DNA of 64,000 nucleotides from Prosthecochloris marina. Its GTDB lineage: Bacteria; Bacteroidota; Chlorobiia; Chlorobiales; Chlorobiaceae. Positions 1 through 9,384 of this stretch are shown in pieces. Position 1 is the stretch's first letter, and each line of letters begins with the position of its first letter. Location: NCBI RefSeq assembly GCF_003182595.1, contig NZ_PDNZ01000003.1, forward strand, positions 124,001-188,000, read 5' to 3'. The translations under genes and the position numbers were made by a program. The notes beneath the pieces are model-generated. The model had not been told where the DNA came from. It ran no database searches and saw only the letters and a list, made by a program, of their open reading frames with translations.

Positions 1-1
1 C

Positions 2-217
2 AATAGACAGAAACGAGTCTTTTCACCAGAAGTTTTTCTAAAAGAAATGAGTAGAAAATGGTGGCATTGCTGCAAAAAAAACACACAGTACGGTAAAGAA
101 ACCTTGGACATTTACCGTTCCTCATACTTACATCTTCATTACCGACCGGAAAAACTCAAATATCTGAAATTCTATAGCAGAAGCCTCGTACGTCATCGCA
201 ATAAAAAATCCGATTAA
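2..217 (+). CDS. C-terminal fragment of an unidentified protein, cut by the left window edge
   Basis: A frame open from base 2 to a TAA at 215-217 gives 71 residues with no start in the window. The visible tail is basic and aromatic-rich (for example SRKWWHCC, SSYLHLHYRPEKLKYLKFY) and has no motif I can name. It lies 17 bases before the TTG of the next glycosyltransferase on the same strand, so it is probably the end of another polysaccharide gene in the same operon. That role is inferred only from position. Confidence 0.6.
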   Translation, partial: NRQKRVFSPEVFLKEMSRKWWHCCKKNTQYGKETLDIYRSSYLHLHYRPEKLKYLKFYSRSLVRHRNKKSD

Positions 218-234
218 CTAAAAACATCCGGAAG

Positions 235-1311
235 TTGCAAGAAAAGAAACAGCAAAAAAAGCTTAGCACAAGAATTCAGTCTGTTTTCTGGCCCTCCTAT
301 ACACGGCTGTTCATCAAAGGTGATCATGTCAACTGGAGTCTTACCTGGGATGCCATCGAACTGGGGAGACTTTGCAGAAAACTTGGCATCAATGTCATAG
401 AAGGCAAACCAAAAGGACTTATGAAAAAACAGTGTTTTTTCAACATGAGCCGTTACGAACTCCTGCAAAACTGGCGAAAACCAAAACACCGGTTAGCCTT
501 CCCTTACTATCATGGCAACCCCTCAACAGACGAAGGCTCCCGGAATATGTTGCAGACTATAAAGCGTCATCATACCGAGATTGATCGAATCCAAGTAAGC
601 TGTAAGTTTATGGAAAATGTGATTCTCGATACAGGTGTTGCTTCCGATAAAGTATTTCGGATTCCCATCGGGATCAACATGAACTATTTTTCTCCCGTAA
701 CAAAAGAGAAAAAAACTTCAGCCAGAAAAGAGCTGGGAATTCCAATGAATGCCATGGTCATCGGCTCCTTTCAAAAAGACGGAAGCGGTTGGAAAGAAGG
801 ACTGATACCGAAAATGGTCAAGGGTCCTGATATTTTTCTCAGAGCCATAGAGATCCTCAACAATTCGGTACCCGAGCTCTTCGTTCTGCTCACCGGGCCC
901 GCAAGAGGCTACGTTCGCCAAGGACTGGAAAAAATGAAGGTCCCTTATGTCCATCGCTACATCAATGACTATAGAAACATAAGCCAGTACTACCATGCAC
1001 TCGATGCCTATATAATCTCTTCCCGAGACGAAGGCGGCCCCAAAGCCGTTCTTGAATCAATGGTTTGTGGGATACCACTCATCAGCACAAAAGTAGGCCA
1101 AGCAACCGACCTGATCCGGCATAGTGAAAATGGTTTTCTCACTGATATAGAGAATGCTGAGGCACTTGCCCATTTTACATTGCAAGTTCTTGAAGATAGT
1201 CAGCTACGCCCAGACATCATACAGCAAGGTTTCATTACTGCAAAAGCCAATGATTATGACAACCAGCTACCGAAGTGGAACGCATTCATGTCCGGTTTTA
1301 TCAAATACTGA
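235..1311 (+). CDS. Glycosyltransferase, GT4-like (GT-B fold)
   Basis: 358 residues from a TTG start; no in-frame ATG lies near the N terminus. The C-terminal half has the GT-B layout. RIPIGINMNYFSP is the acceptor-side linker seen in GT4 enzymes, and ISSRDEGGPKAVLESMVCG followed by PLISTKVGQATDLI is the nucleotide-sugar binding EX7E region. Such enzymes transfer a sugar from a nucleotide donor to a growing glycan at the cytoplasmic membrane. Donor and acceptor cannot be read from the sequence. It is the first complete gene of a co-directional run of glycosyltransferases, which points to O-antigen, LPS core or capsule synthesis. An ATG inside the body (about residue 63) would remove much of the N domain, so TTG is preferred. 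Confidence 0.8.
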   Translation: MQEKKQQKKLSTRIQSVFWPSYTRLFIKGDHVNWSLTWDAIELGRLCRKLGINVIEGKPKGLMKKQCFFNMSRYELLQNWRKPKHRLAFPYYHGNPSTDEGSRNMLQTIKRHHTEIDRIQVSCKFMENVILDTGVASDKVFRIPIGINMNYFSPVTKEKKTSARKELGIPMNAMVIGSFQKDGSGWKEGLIPKMVKGPDIFLRAIEILNNSVPELFVLLTGPARGYVRQGLEKMKVPYVHRYINDYRNISQYYHALDAYIISSRDEGGPKAVLESMVCGIPLISTKVGQATDLIRHSENGFLTDIENAEALAHFTLQVLEDSQLRPDIIQQGFITAKANDYDNQLPKWNAFMSGFIKY

Positions 1312-1336
1312 CCATTTAGTAAAACCAAGTCTGGTG

Positions 1337-2317
1337 ATGCCCCATATAGCGATACGACATATCGACAGCCTTTACAGCTCCATCGTGTTTTCCGGCTTCC
1401 ACTACCTTCAGGAACATTCAGGTGACGGATGGGTATACTGGCTGCCACGGTATATCCTCAGAAATACTTCGCTACAAGTCTATTTCCTCTCGAACGAGCA
1501 AAAACTGTTCTTTCTGAAAAGGAACGAAACTCTATGTGAGGTCGAAGAACAAACGGTCAAAAAAATCGACATCTTTTTTGCAAGGACATTGAACAGTTTT
1601 CCGGTAGATCATAGGCTGCTTTTTTCAGCGAAACTGAAAATCCTCTACCCGATCAGCGACATCATTCCGGAAACGATTCTTCGACATCATCCAATAATAA
1701 TCCATGATAGCAGGTTCATCAAACCGTTGCCTGAACACGAGAGGGCATTTTTTTACTATAAACCTTCAAAAAAGGAAAACTTGCTTCTCTACCCTTCAGC
1801 GATTCACCGGCGAAAAGGCCAGATCGAGTTCGCACAATCCATCAAAGCCGGGGCCCTGAGGGGAAAAAAAGTGCTCTTCTGTGGAACTATCAAATCCGAG
1901 CAATACGCAGAAAAATGTTTCAGTCTGCTCAGAAAAAAAAAGGTCGATTTCGAGTACCTCGGGAAAATTCCAAAAAAAACGCTGGGAGAACTTTACAGAA
2001 AATCCCTTCTGACACTCATACTGTCGAGAGGAGACTGGAACCCTCGAACGTTCTATGAAAGTATGGCATGCGGTACACCTTGCCTTCTCTCACGAAAAGT
2101 GCAGCTTGCATCCGAAATGGAAGAGCATGCAATCAAGACATCGAAACTGCTGCTGAATTACAACATCCTGAAATGTTCCTCTTATACAGAAGAACTATCG
2201 ATAAAACTGCAGAAAACCTCTCTTGAGATGACCGAAGAGTACTGCTACAACATTCTTTTTTCATATATCTTTACAGAAATTCGACAACAGCATTTTATAA
2301 AAACTAAAAAACAATGA
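1337..2317 (+). CDS. Glycosyltransferase-like protein
   Basis: 326 residues if the ATG at 1337 is used. The frame is open further upstream, but that part overlaps the preceding gene and looks non-coding. The C-terminal half resembles the nucleotide-binding half of GT-B enzymes: LLYPSAIHRRKGQ, then VLFCGTIKSEQYAE, YLGKIPKKTLGELYRKS and SRGDWNPRTFYESMACGTP, the last matching the EX7E region. The N-terminal half is divergent. It starts 25 bases after the previous stop and its own stop overlaps the next ATG (ATGA), so it is very likely in the same operon and translationally coupled to the next gene. Substrate unknown. Confidence 0.7.
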   Translation: MPHIAIRHIDSLYSSIVFSGFHYLQEHSGDGWVYWLPRYILRNTSLQVYFLSNEQKLFFLKRNETLCEVEEQTVKKIDIFFARTLNSFPVDHRLLFSAKLKILYPISDIIPETILRHHPIIIHDSRFIKPLPEHERAFFYYKPSKKENLLLYPSAIHRRKGQIEFAQSIKAGALRGKKVLFCGTIKSEQYAEKCFSLLRKKKVDFEYLGKIPKKTLGELYRKSLLTLILSRGDWNPRTFYESMACGTPCLLSRKVQLASEMEEHAIKTSKLLLNYNILKCSSYTEELSIKLQKTSLEMTEEYCYNILFSYIFTEIRQQHFIKTKKQ

Positions 2318-3666
2318 AAGCTGTTTTTCTCGTAAACAGAATAAATAATTATAGGCATTTCGCATCGTTAATCGACGAAGGGCTGAAGAGAAACCACAGT
2401 ATTGAATGCTGGCATGATTATTCATTTCGTAAAGATAGTGCAAAAGGTTACTTATTCCCGGAAATCAACAACGCACCTTTCCATGAAAAGGATCACCCAT
2501 TCCTAAGACAAATTCCGATCTTCTCACAAAAAGCACTCAACGATCGCATCCTATCAGCAAATGATGTCACGTATTTTGTATCATTAAGTCCCCCAGAGTT
2601 CATCCTTGACTCGGAATCTCTAAACAAGTTTAGGGGTTCTTGGTGCATCATTATGCATGGTCCGGATAGCTTCAAAGAAATAAAAAACATCGAAAAAACG
2701 GATATCCGCTCTTCCTTCAAAAGATATTTCTTTCCTTACACCAAGTACATGTTCGATATGGGCATGCAGTTTTATGAGAAGTTTATCGAAATCGGTAAAA
2801 CCTATTTTTCTCCTCCAAACACTGAAGTTCATCCAATAGGCTGCAACATGTTCGGATCGGTGTTAAAAAAAATAGACCAAAACAAGGTCCGGCGGAAATT
2901 CGGGATCCCAGAAAGAAAAAACATCCTGCTCTATCTGCCATATACTTTCAGTGGCGCTAAAAAGCACAAGAGAAGCTTCGCCTGGCAGGCGGCATTTGCA
3001 GGGCTTCACATCGAACGTAGAATCAGCAAAGAATTCGACAACAATTCTTTCAACCGCGACCCGTTCGGGCGCAAGCTGTCAAGACAGTTTTCCTATTTAC
3101 GAAGAATCTTGCCGGATAAAGAGGCCAGAGAATGGCTTCTGAAAAGCTGGAATGAACCTGAGGTAATAAAGGCAGCAAAAGCATTCTGTGAAAGAAATGA
3201 TCTTTACTTGGTCGTCAAACCGCGCAGGAAGTTTGATTTCAGCGAGGAGGTATACAAAAAAGCCGACATTATTATAGACGATGACGAATCGCAGCAATAC
3301 CCTTCAAAACTCCAGGAACTTTTTACGGTAGCATCACTTTGCATGGGCTATTTTTCCACCACTGTCATCGAATCTGTATTCTGCAATGTTCCCTTCGTAA
3401 ACCTTCACTGTCCTGATATGCTGTTTCACGATCCACACCAGCATTTCTGGTGTCCTGTAACTGACGACTCACTCTTCTCTTTCAATGGAGCCGTTTGGAA
3501 CACTCAGATCCCGGAGCTTATCAGCAAAATGCCGTCTCAGAAGCTTTCATACTATTCCATGAAAACAGAAAGCAGAAAACGCTTCATGTTGCAATTTACT
3601 GGCCTTGAAGAACCGACCGCTGGAAAGTGTTTTTACAATTATCTGGAAAACCGCATTTCCTCCTGA
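2314..3666 (+). CDS. Putative GT-B glycosyl/glycerophosphotransferase-like polysaccharide protein
   Basis: 450 residues, starting inside the stop of the previous gene (ATGA overlap). The N-terminal part resembles a GT-B acceptor domain (KAVFLVNRINNYRHFASLID, CIIMHGPDSF). Near residues 300-370 come LYLVVKPRRKFDF and ASLCMGYFSTTVIESVFCN, a pattern like the CDP-glycerol glycerophosphotransferase and related surface-polymer families, where a conserved Ser-Thr-x-x-x-E segment follows a KxH-like element. I cannot decide between a sugar transferase and a polyol-phosphate transferase. The operon position supports a role in surface glycan assembly. Confidence 0.55.
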   Translation: MKAVFLVNRINNYRHFASLIDEGLKRNHSIECWHDYSFRKDSAKGYLFPEINNAPFHEKDHPFLRQIPIFSQKALNDRILSANDVTYFVSLSPPEFILDSESLNKFRGSWCIIMHGPDSFKEIKNIEKTDIRSSFKRYFFPYTKYMFDMGMQFYEKFIEIGKTYFSPPNTEVHPIGCNMFGSVLKKIDQNKVRRKFGIPERKNILLYLPYTFSGAKKHKRSFAWQAAFAGLHIERRISKEFDNNSFNRDPFGRKLSRQFSYLRRILPDKEAREWLLKSWNEPEVIKAAKAFCERNDLYLVVKPRRKFDFSEEVYKKADIIIDDDESQQYPSKLQELFTVASLCMGYFSTTVIESVFCNVPFVNLHCPDMLFHDPHQHFWCPVTDDSLFSFNGAVWNTQIPELISKMPSQKLSYYSMKTESRKRFMLQFTGLEEPTAGKCFYNYLENRISS

Positions 3667-3699
3667 AAAACTAACTTCATCATCTCTCCAAAACATCAC

Positions 3700-4821
3700 A
3701 TGCGACGTAGAATACCGACTTCGGAACTATTCATTGCCTATAAAAAAAAACTGATACGAAAAGAACTCATAGCAAACCCATCAAACAGACCGGAAAACTA
3801 CCTGTTATGGGGACTTGAAAGCTATGCCTCAAAAGGCTTTACTGTAAAACACAATCTGGATCGGCAGGAAACTACATTGGAAACCCGAATCAACAAAACA
3901 ATCAATAAATTCTTGAAAATTCTCGGAGTTCCTGGTGGAGATTGGCTGACCATTCTAAAAAATCACAAATCGATCAATAAATCGGACGTAATGCTCTCAA
4001 CCGTCGACAATGTCGGCATTCCTGCTGTCATTTTGAAACGGATCGGATTGATAAAAACCCCGATCATCTATGTCAGTGTAGGATTGCCGGAACAGATAGA
4101 CAAAATCAAAACGAGAGTGCTCAGAAAATTTTACTTAAATTCGCTACGCAATACTAAACATTTCATTTGCTACAGCATAGTTGAAAAAGAGCGTTTGAAA
4201 AGTCTTTTGCATACAGGAGATGAAAAAGTTTCGTTCATCCCTCTTGGAATTATGACTTCGTTCTTCAACCCATTGCTGGAAGTGAACAAGCAATGGGATA
4301 TCGTAAGTATCGGGGCCGATCCCATGAGGGATTATGCTTTGCTGGCACAATTCGCAGTTAAGCATAAAAAATTAAAAATTCTTATCGTCACATCGGCTAA
4401 TCACTCATATATCAAACATAACAAACCAGGAAACCTTGATTGCGAATTTAATATTAGTTTAGATGAAGCCATCAAGAGATTCAGTGCCGGTAAGCTTATT
4501 GTCCTGCCTGTAAAGGAAAACACCTATACAGGGGCAACCACGACGCTACTTCAGGCAATGTGCATGCAAAAATGCGTCATCGTCAGCAATGTCGGCCCAA
4601 TAAAAAAGGGTTACAACCTAGTCAGTAATGAGAACTGTATATTGGTCGAACCGGGCAATTACACAGACTTGGAAGCATCTATACTTTCAGCCTTATCAAA
4701 CGATGAGCTTCTTGAGCAGACTGGTATAAACGGAAGAAGAACCGTGCTCGAACATAATACCTGGGAATCATTCATCTCCAAAACTTCCGCCCTGATACTT
4801 GAAGTCATCAATCCACATTAG
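3700..4821 (+). CDS. Glycosyltransferase, GT4-like
   Basis: 373 residues. It reads as a divergent GT4 enzyme: VSFIPLGIMTSFFNPLLE is the interdomain linker region, WDIVSIGADPMRDY starts the donor-binding domain, and GATTTLLQAMCMQKCVIVSNV occupies the place of the EX7E motif, although the usual first Glu is replaced, so its activity is less certain than for its neighbours. The gene is noticeably A+T-rich and full of Lys/Ile/Asn codons compared with the next gene, a common feature of recently exchanged surface-polysaccharide genes. It starts 33 bases after the previous stop on the same strand. Confidence 0.7.
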   Translation: MRRRIPTSELFIAYKKKLIRKELIANPSNRPENYLLWGLESYASKGFTVKHNLDRQETTLETRINKTINKFLKILGVPGGDWLTILKNHKSINKSDVMLSTVDNVGIPAVILKRIGLIKTPIIYVSVGLPEQIDKIKTRVLRKFYLNSLRNTKHFICYSIVEKERLKSLLHTGDEKVSFIPLGIMTSFFNPLLEVNKQWDIVSIGADPMRDYALLAQFAVKHKKLKILIVTSANHSYIKHNKPGNLDCEFNISLDEAIKRFSAGKLIVLPVKENTYTGATTTLLQAMCMQKCVIVSNVGPIKKGYNLVSNENCILVEPGNYTDLEASILSALSNDELLEQTGINGRRTVLEHNTWESFISKTSALILEVINPH

Positions 4822-4967
4822 CGGTCCAGGAAAGTGCTCGGATCAAAATATCTAAATTTTAATCATGCATCTTCATCACTGGCTGGACTCTGACTGAAGA
4901 CACAAAAAGTACTGTAAAAAACCCTTGGTCGAAAAACAAACTCTTTTTTCAACGCAAACAGGAAACC

Positions 4968-6056
4968 ATGAAAATCAGCATAGGGCTCAAACTCCGGCAG
5001 GGCCCGTGGGGCGGAGGCAACCAGTTTGCAACCTCCCTGACGAATTACCTCAGCAAGAAGGGCATAAAGGTTGTACACGATCTTTCGGAACGGGATATCG
5101 ATATAATTCTGCTGGCTGAACCCAGAAAAACCTCTCGCTCGTCCACCTTCACGGATAGCGAAATCCTGGATTATCTTCGGTATGTGCATCCTGAAGCGCT
5201 GGTTGCGCACAGGATCAACGAATGCGATGAGCGCAAGGGAACAGATAGTGTCAATAACCTCCTTGTCGACGCTAACAACTGCGCTGACCATACCATATTC
5301 ATCAGCAGCTGGCTAAAGGATAATTTCTCCGTCCGGGGAATAACCACTGAACGTTCCTCCGTGATACTGAACGGGGGAGACAAAAAAATCTTCAACGCCG
5401 AAGGGTTTTCCCCTTGGAACCGCCACGAATCACTGAAAATCGTGACCCATCACTGGGGAGACAACTGGTTAAAAGGGTTCGACATCTACCGTCAGCTCGA
5501 CGACATGCTCGAACGGCCTGAATGGAAAGAGCGTATCAACTTTACCTACATAGGGCGAACCCCGGAGGATTTCTCGTTCAGAAACACGCAACACATTAAA
5601 CCCCTGAGCGGAACAGCGCTTGCATCCGAACTGCGCAACCATCACCTCTATGTCACAGCATCAAGAAACGAACCGGCAGGCATGCATCATATCGAAGGCG
5701 CAATGTGCGGTATGCCACTACTCTATATCGAAAGCGGAGCGCTTCCGGAATACTGTCGGGGATTCGGTATTTCCTTCATCCCGGAAACGTTCAGTTCCGC
5801 TCTGGAAAAGATGATGGAAACCTACGAATACTGGTTCAGGGAAATGTCCCGCTATCCGCACACAGCCGATAAAATGTGCACAGCGTACTATGACCTTTTC
5901 CTCGACATGATGGCGAGAAAAAAGGAAATCCTTGCCGCACGCAAAAAACAACCTAAGCCCAGCCTGTCAGAAACCGCATTATTCAAAATGGCAATGCTCA
6001 GGAAACAATTTCGCAGTTTCCGCAAGAACATACTCAAAGGAAAGAAAAGTCAATGA
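4968..6056 (+). CDS. Glycosyltransferase, GT4-like
   Basis: 362 residues. The N terminus MKISIGLKLRQGPWGGGNQF has the Gly-rich loop typical of the first beta-alpha unit of GT-B enzymes. SVILNGGDKKIFNAEGF is the linker, and VTASRNEPAGMHHIEGAMCGMP carries the EX7E-type donor-binding element. The C-terminal 40 residues are strongly basic with repeated Lys/Arg, suggesting peripheral membrane contact. It follows a 146-base gap after the previous gene, so it may have its own promoter, and ends 3 bases before the next start. Donor and linkage unknown. Confidence 0.8.
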   Translation: MKISIGLKLRQGPWGGGNQFATSLTNYLSKKGIKVVHDLSERDIDIILLAEPRKTSRSSTFTDSEILDYLRYVHPEALVAHRINECDERKGTDSVNNLLVDANNCADHTIFISSWLKDNFSVRGITTERSSVILNGGDKKIFNAEGFSPWNRHESLKIVTHHWGDNWLKGFDIYRQLDDMLERPEWKERINFTYIGRTPEDFSFRNTQHIKPLSGTALASELRNHHLYVTASRNEPAGMHHIEGAMCGMPLLYIESGALPEYCRGFGISFIPETFSSALEKMMETYEYWFREMSRYPHTADKMCTAYYDLFLDMMARKKEILAARKKQPKPSLSETALFKMAMLRKQFRSFRKNILKGKKSQ

Positions 6057-6059
6057 ACC

Positions 6060-7166
6060 ATGCATCTCACCCTCTTCTTCACTTACAAGGCCTCGCTTGA
6101 ACGATGGCAGAATATCGGAATGCTCGAGCGTGAAGTCGCACTCTATAAAAACTACCAGGCAAAAGGCATTGATGTAAGTTTCGTTACCTATGGCAAAAAC
6201 GATCATCTCCTTTTCAAGGACCGACTTCCTGGCATAGATATCCTCTGCAACGAAAAAAGACTTTCAACGAAACTGTATACCGCACTAATACCTCTCCTGC
6301 ATGCCCGCAAACTCCGCGACACAGATATTATAAAAACGAACCAAACACCTGGCGGTTTAGTCGCATTACGGTCAGCGAGTCTTTTCAAAAAACCGCTGCT
6401 TGCCCGAAGCGGATACTTGCATTCCGAATTCACCGCCAACCGATACGGAAAAAATTCACGACAAGCCATCAAAGCACTGAATGAGGAAACCCGGCTTTAT
6501 ACATTGGCCTCTCGAATAGAGATAACAACCCCAGCAATGCGGCAAAGCATCGTATCACGACTGCCCGATGCTGAACACAAGACCACTGTCATCCCGAATT
6601 ATGTCGACACCAAGATCTTTACCCCAAGAAAAACTCAATGCGATATCGACCTGCTGTTCATAGGCAGACTCATATTGCAGAAAAACATCTTTGCCTTGCT
6701 TGAAGCCCTCGAGGGACTTGATTTTCGAACGGTCATCATAGGGAGTGGGCCTTTGGAGCAAAAGCTCAAAGTGAAAGCCAATGATCTCGGGATCGACGTT
6801 ACCTGGAAAAGCAACGTTCCGAATCACGATCTTCCGGACTATCTCAACAGATCAAAAATATTCATTCTCCCTTCCTTATATGAAGGTCACCCAAAAACGC
6901 TTATCGAGGCAATGGCATGCGGGGTTCCAATCATCGGTGCAGATAGTCCAGGAATCAGAGAAATCATAAGTGATGGAGAAACGGCTTGTCTTTGTGGAAC
7001 GGAACCTGAAAGCATACGAAGAGCTATAAAAAAGCTGGCTGCCTCTGAACCACTTCGCAATACCCTCAGTCAAAACTCAAGAAAATTTGTCACTGCAAAT
7101 TATTCGATTGAAAACATTTTTGAGAGAGAACACCAATTGTTGCAGGAGATTTTGTCTGAAGACTGA
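6060..7166 (+). CDS. Glycosyltransferase, GT4 family
   Basis: 368 residues starting 3 bases after the previous stop, so clearly co-transcribed with it. A textbook GT4 layout: TVIPNYVDTKIFTP linker, DLLFIGRLILQKNIFALLEAL at the start of the donor domain, and LPSLYEGHPKTLIEAMACGVP with both catalytic-site glutamates of EX7E. It should move a sugar from a nucleotide donor to a membrane-linked acceptor in the cytoplasm. It is the last glycosyltransferase of the first run and is followed by a 321-base gap. Confidence 0.88.
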   Translation: MHLTLFFTYKASLERWQNIGMLEREVALYKNYQAKGIDVSFVTYGKNDHLLFKDRLPGIDILCNEKRLSTKLYTALIPLLHARKLRDTDIIKTNQTPGGLVALRSASLFKKPLLARSGYLHSEFTANRYGKNSRQAIKALNEETRLYTLASRIEITTPAMRQSIVSRLPDAEHKTTVIPNYVDTKIFTPRKTQCDIDLLFIGRLILQKNIFALLEALEGLDFRTVIIGSGPLEQKLKVKANDLGIDVTWKSNVPNHDLPDYLNRSKIFILPSLYEGHPKTLIEAMACGVPIIGADSPGIREIISDGETACLCGTEPESIRRAIKKLAASEPLRNTLSQNSRKFVTANYSIENIFEREHQLLQEILSED

Positions 7167-7189
7167 TCACTCCTTTTAAAACCTCAGCA

Positions 7190-7381
7190 AATCCCTTCAA
7201 CCAGGGATTCATTCAAGCCATCTTGCGAGTTAAAAATGAACGCCTCCGCGCCGATGTTGATGATTGGGAAGATCGACGCCAGCACGTAGACGAAGGTTCG
7301 TCATAGAGCATCGGAGAACGGAAGTCCGCTGACAATGAAATCAGCGTGCTTATCCGAAAACACAAAAACAAAAAGATTTGA
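7190..7381 (+). pseudogene. Coding-like remnant in the gap between two polysaccharide genes
   Basis: The 321-base gap 7167-7487 has no intact gene. One frame from 7190 reads NPFNQGFIQAILRVKNERL and on through an acidic, charged stretch to a TAG at 7304-7306, then stays open (SIGERKSADNEIS...) to TGA at 7379-7381. There is no start codon. The composition looks protein-like rather than random, so this may be the decayed tail of a lost gene, but I recognise no family. Just downstream, TTAGGCA at 7395-7401 and TGCCTAA at 7426-7432 form an inverted repeat. Confidence 0.2.
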
Positions 7382-7487
7382 ATGCCACCCTTTCTTAGGC
7401 AGGGTTTGCAAGATTCTGTTTGAAATGCCTAATTAAAACTGTCATTAACCTATTTGCATAAAAGCATTTACTCTCAGAATACCTCAC

Positions 7488-8414
7488 ATGCTCAGTTCAA
7501 AAAAAATAGAATGGCTGACACATTGCACAAAAGAACACTTGAACGGCTTTAAAAAAGAAAAACGAATTTTTCTCAAAAGACTTCACTATCCCCTAGACCT
7601 TCGTCACCCAAAAACATTCAACGAAAAGATCATATGGAAAAAAGTATATGACAGAAACCCGCTTCTACCGATAACGGCTGACAAGTACAGAGTCAGAGAG
7701 TACATCCGTCATGTTCTTGGGAAAAAACAAGCTGCAAATATTCTCATTCCACTCTATGCAACTAGCACCAATCCAGACACAATTGACTTCAGGGCACTTC
7801 CAGAAAGTTATATCATAAAAACCAATCACGCTTCGCAGACAAATATATTCGTTCAAAAGAATGGTTCAGTCGATGTAACTGACATAAAAGACCGATTAAA
7901 AAAATGGCTTAAAAAACCTTACGGCCTCTTTAATCATGAATGGTCATATATCGATATAAAACCTATGATCATTATAGAAAAACTACTCACCGACAATGCA
8001 AACAAACTTCCTATCGATTTCAAGTTTTTCATTTTTCACGGTAAATGCCATTACATCTTTGTTTATACAAACAGAAAAGAAAAAATATCCTGCAGCATCT
8101 TTGACACCGCCTGGCAAAAACAGTCTATCACATGGAAAAACTCTGTTGGGCCAAAAGTTGAAAAGCCTGATAATCTTGCAGAAATGATAGAAATAGCTGA
8201 AACACTGTCATCACCGTTTGACTTTGTTCGTGTAGACCTCTATTCTTTCGAAGACAGCATATACTTCAGTGAATTAACTCATTACCCCGCATCTGGACAT
8301 ATGGAAATGCAACCAAGAGAATTCGATATAAGTCTTGGAAAATTATGGAAACTGGAACGCAATTACTGGAAAAAGAAAAACCATCTTACTCGACAAATCA
8401 TAAAAGAATTATAA
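7488..8414 (+). CDS. TupA-like ATP-grasp protein
   Basis: 308 residues. The order of motifs fits the TupA-like ATP-grasp family found in polysaccharide and teichuronopeptide clusters: HPKTFNEKIIWKKVYDRNP near the N terminus, then DKYRVREYI, LPESYIIKTNHASQTNIF (ATP-binding strand with Lys), FKFFIFHGKCHYIFV, and a C-terminal FDFVRVDLYSFEDSIYFSEL with the metal-binding Asp/Glu pattern. These proteins are thought to ligate amino acids or other carboxylates to surface glycans; the substrate is not known. Its last 6 bases overlap the end of the convergent gene at 8409-9380. A+T-rich. Confidence 0.78.
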   Translation: MLSSKKIEWLTHCTKEHLNGFKKEKRIFLKRLHYPLDLRHPKTFNEKIIWKKVYDRNPLLPITADKYRVREYIRHVLGKKQAANILIPLYATSTNPDTIDFRALPESYIIKTNHASQTNIFVQKNGSVDVTDIKDRLKKWLKKPYGLFNHEWSYIDIKPMIIIEKLLTDNANKLPIDFKFFIFHGKCHYIFVYTNRKEKISCSIFDTAWQKQSITWKNSVGPKVEKPDNLAEMIEIAETLSSPFDFVRVDLYSFEDSIYFSELTHYPASGHMEMQPREFDISLGKLWKLERNYWKKKNHLTRQIIKEL

Positions 8415-9380
8415 ATTCAGTAAAAATTCATCAATATTTATACATTTGACCCCATCAACCCCATTGAAGTGATAAGTTTTTTCATCACAGTCACGAGACT
8501 CATTATAAAACACAGAAGAACAAATTTTACCTTTGGAATATGAAAAAAAAGGATTGTTCATCAAAAAATGTCGTATACCGTTTGAATCACGAAAAATTTT
8601 AAGGATGAAAGCATAATTATTGGAGCAGCTCAGTACTCCGCCCCATTTTTTTTTATACTGAAAAAGCCCATCCCGTAAAAAAGCCCTTGCAAGCCCAAGA
8701 TATAAGGATTGATAACCTTTAGAAAACAGATATTCAGCAGAAAAATAATATGTTGCTGCAATACCACCTGTTTTCCACAAAGACAAATCTCCATTTTTCA
8801 ACCCGTTCCGCCATAAGTATGGCCCCCCTTGATCGTAGCGCAAAAGAGCTCCTGAAATGTCATCAGCTCCGTCATTAACAAGAAGCAGTTCACATTCATA
8901 ATCCTTCCACTGCCAGATCTCTTCATCGATATTTTTTTCAGGATACCTTTTTTTCACAGTCGGCACCCAGAAATCATCCAAAAACTTCTCTATATGCTTT
9001 TTTGAACTGGTTACCCGATAGCTAAGATTATTTTTTATTATAGTCCGGACATCGCTTTTAACCGACTCATTACCTAAAGATAGTGGAAGTGATACAGTTT
9101 GACCTATCCAGAGCGGAAGTTGAAATTCATTTTTTTTAATCGAAACAGATTTATCTCTTTTATACTGAAACAGCATCAAATCGCATCCAAAAATATTTGA
9201 ACGAGCCACCAGCATAAAAAACCACAAAGTGAATTTTCCTTGTAACAAAATTTTGAACCCATCGTCGAAAATCATTTTTGTTACATATACGAAGTCCGAA
9301 TCACTCCCTGAAAAGAGTATTTTTACCGGAAATTTTGATCTCTTTTCATACCCCTGAATCAGTTTCCATCGAACAGTCAT
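8409..9380 (-). CDS. GNAT-like acyltransferase (FemAB/GNAT_6-like)
   Basis: 323 residues. The C-terminal half has the pattern seen in FemAB-like and GNAT_6 acyltransferases: SGALLRYDQGGPYLWRNGL, then GGIAATYYFSAEYLFSKGY, then LYLGLARAFLRDGLFQYKKK, where the last element resembles the acyl-donor-binding segment of proteins that acylate sugars or peptides. The N-terminal third is not recognisable. It lies 4 bases downstream of the PP-loop ATPase gene on the minus strand, so the two are almost certainly one transcript. Both sit inside the glycan cluster on the opposite strand, which suggests they make and attach an unusual acyl or amino substituent on the polymer. That job is inference. Confidence 0.5.
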   Translation of the reverse strand: MTVRWKLIQGYEKRSKFPVKILFSGSDSDFVYVTKMIFDDGFKILLQGKFTLWFFMLVARSNIFGCDLMLFQYKRDKSVSIKKNEFQLPLWIGQTVSLPLSLGNESVKSDVRTIIKNNLSYRVTSSKKHIEKFLDDFWVPTVKKRYPEKNIDEEIWQWKDYECELLLVNDGADDISGALLRYDQGGPYLWRNGLKNGDLSLWKTGGIAATYYFSAEYLFSKGYQSLYLGLARAFLRDGLFQYKKKWGGVLSCSNNYAFILKIFRDSNGIRHFLMNNPFFSYSKGKICSSVFYNESRDCDEKTYHFNGVDGVKCINIDEFLLNL

Positions 9381-9384
9381 TCCT

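Noticed and set aside
4863..5291. 142-residue minus-strand frame overlapping the start of the glycosyltransferase at 4968
   Set aside because: The + strand gene has clear GT-B motifs over the same bases; the antisense frame has none.
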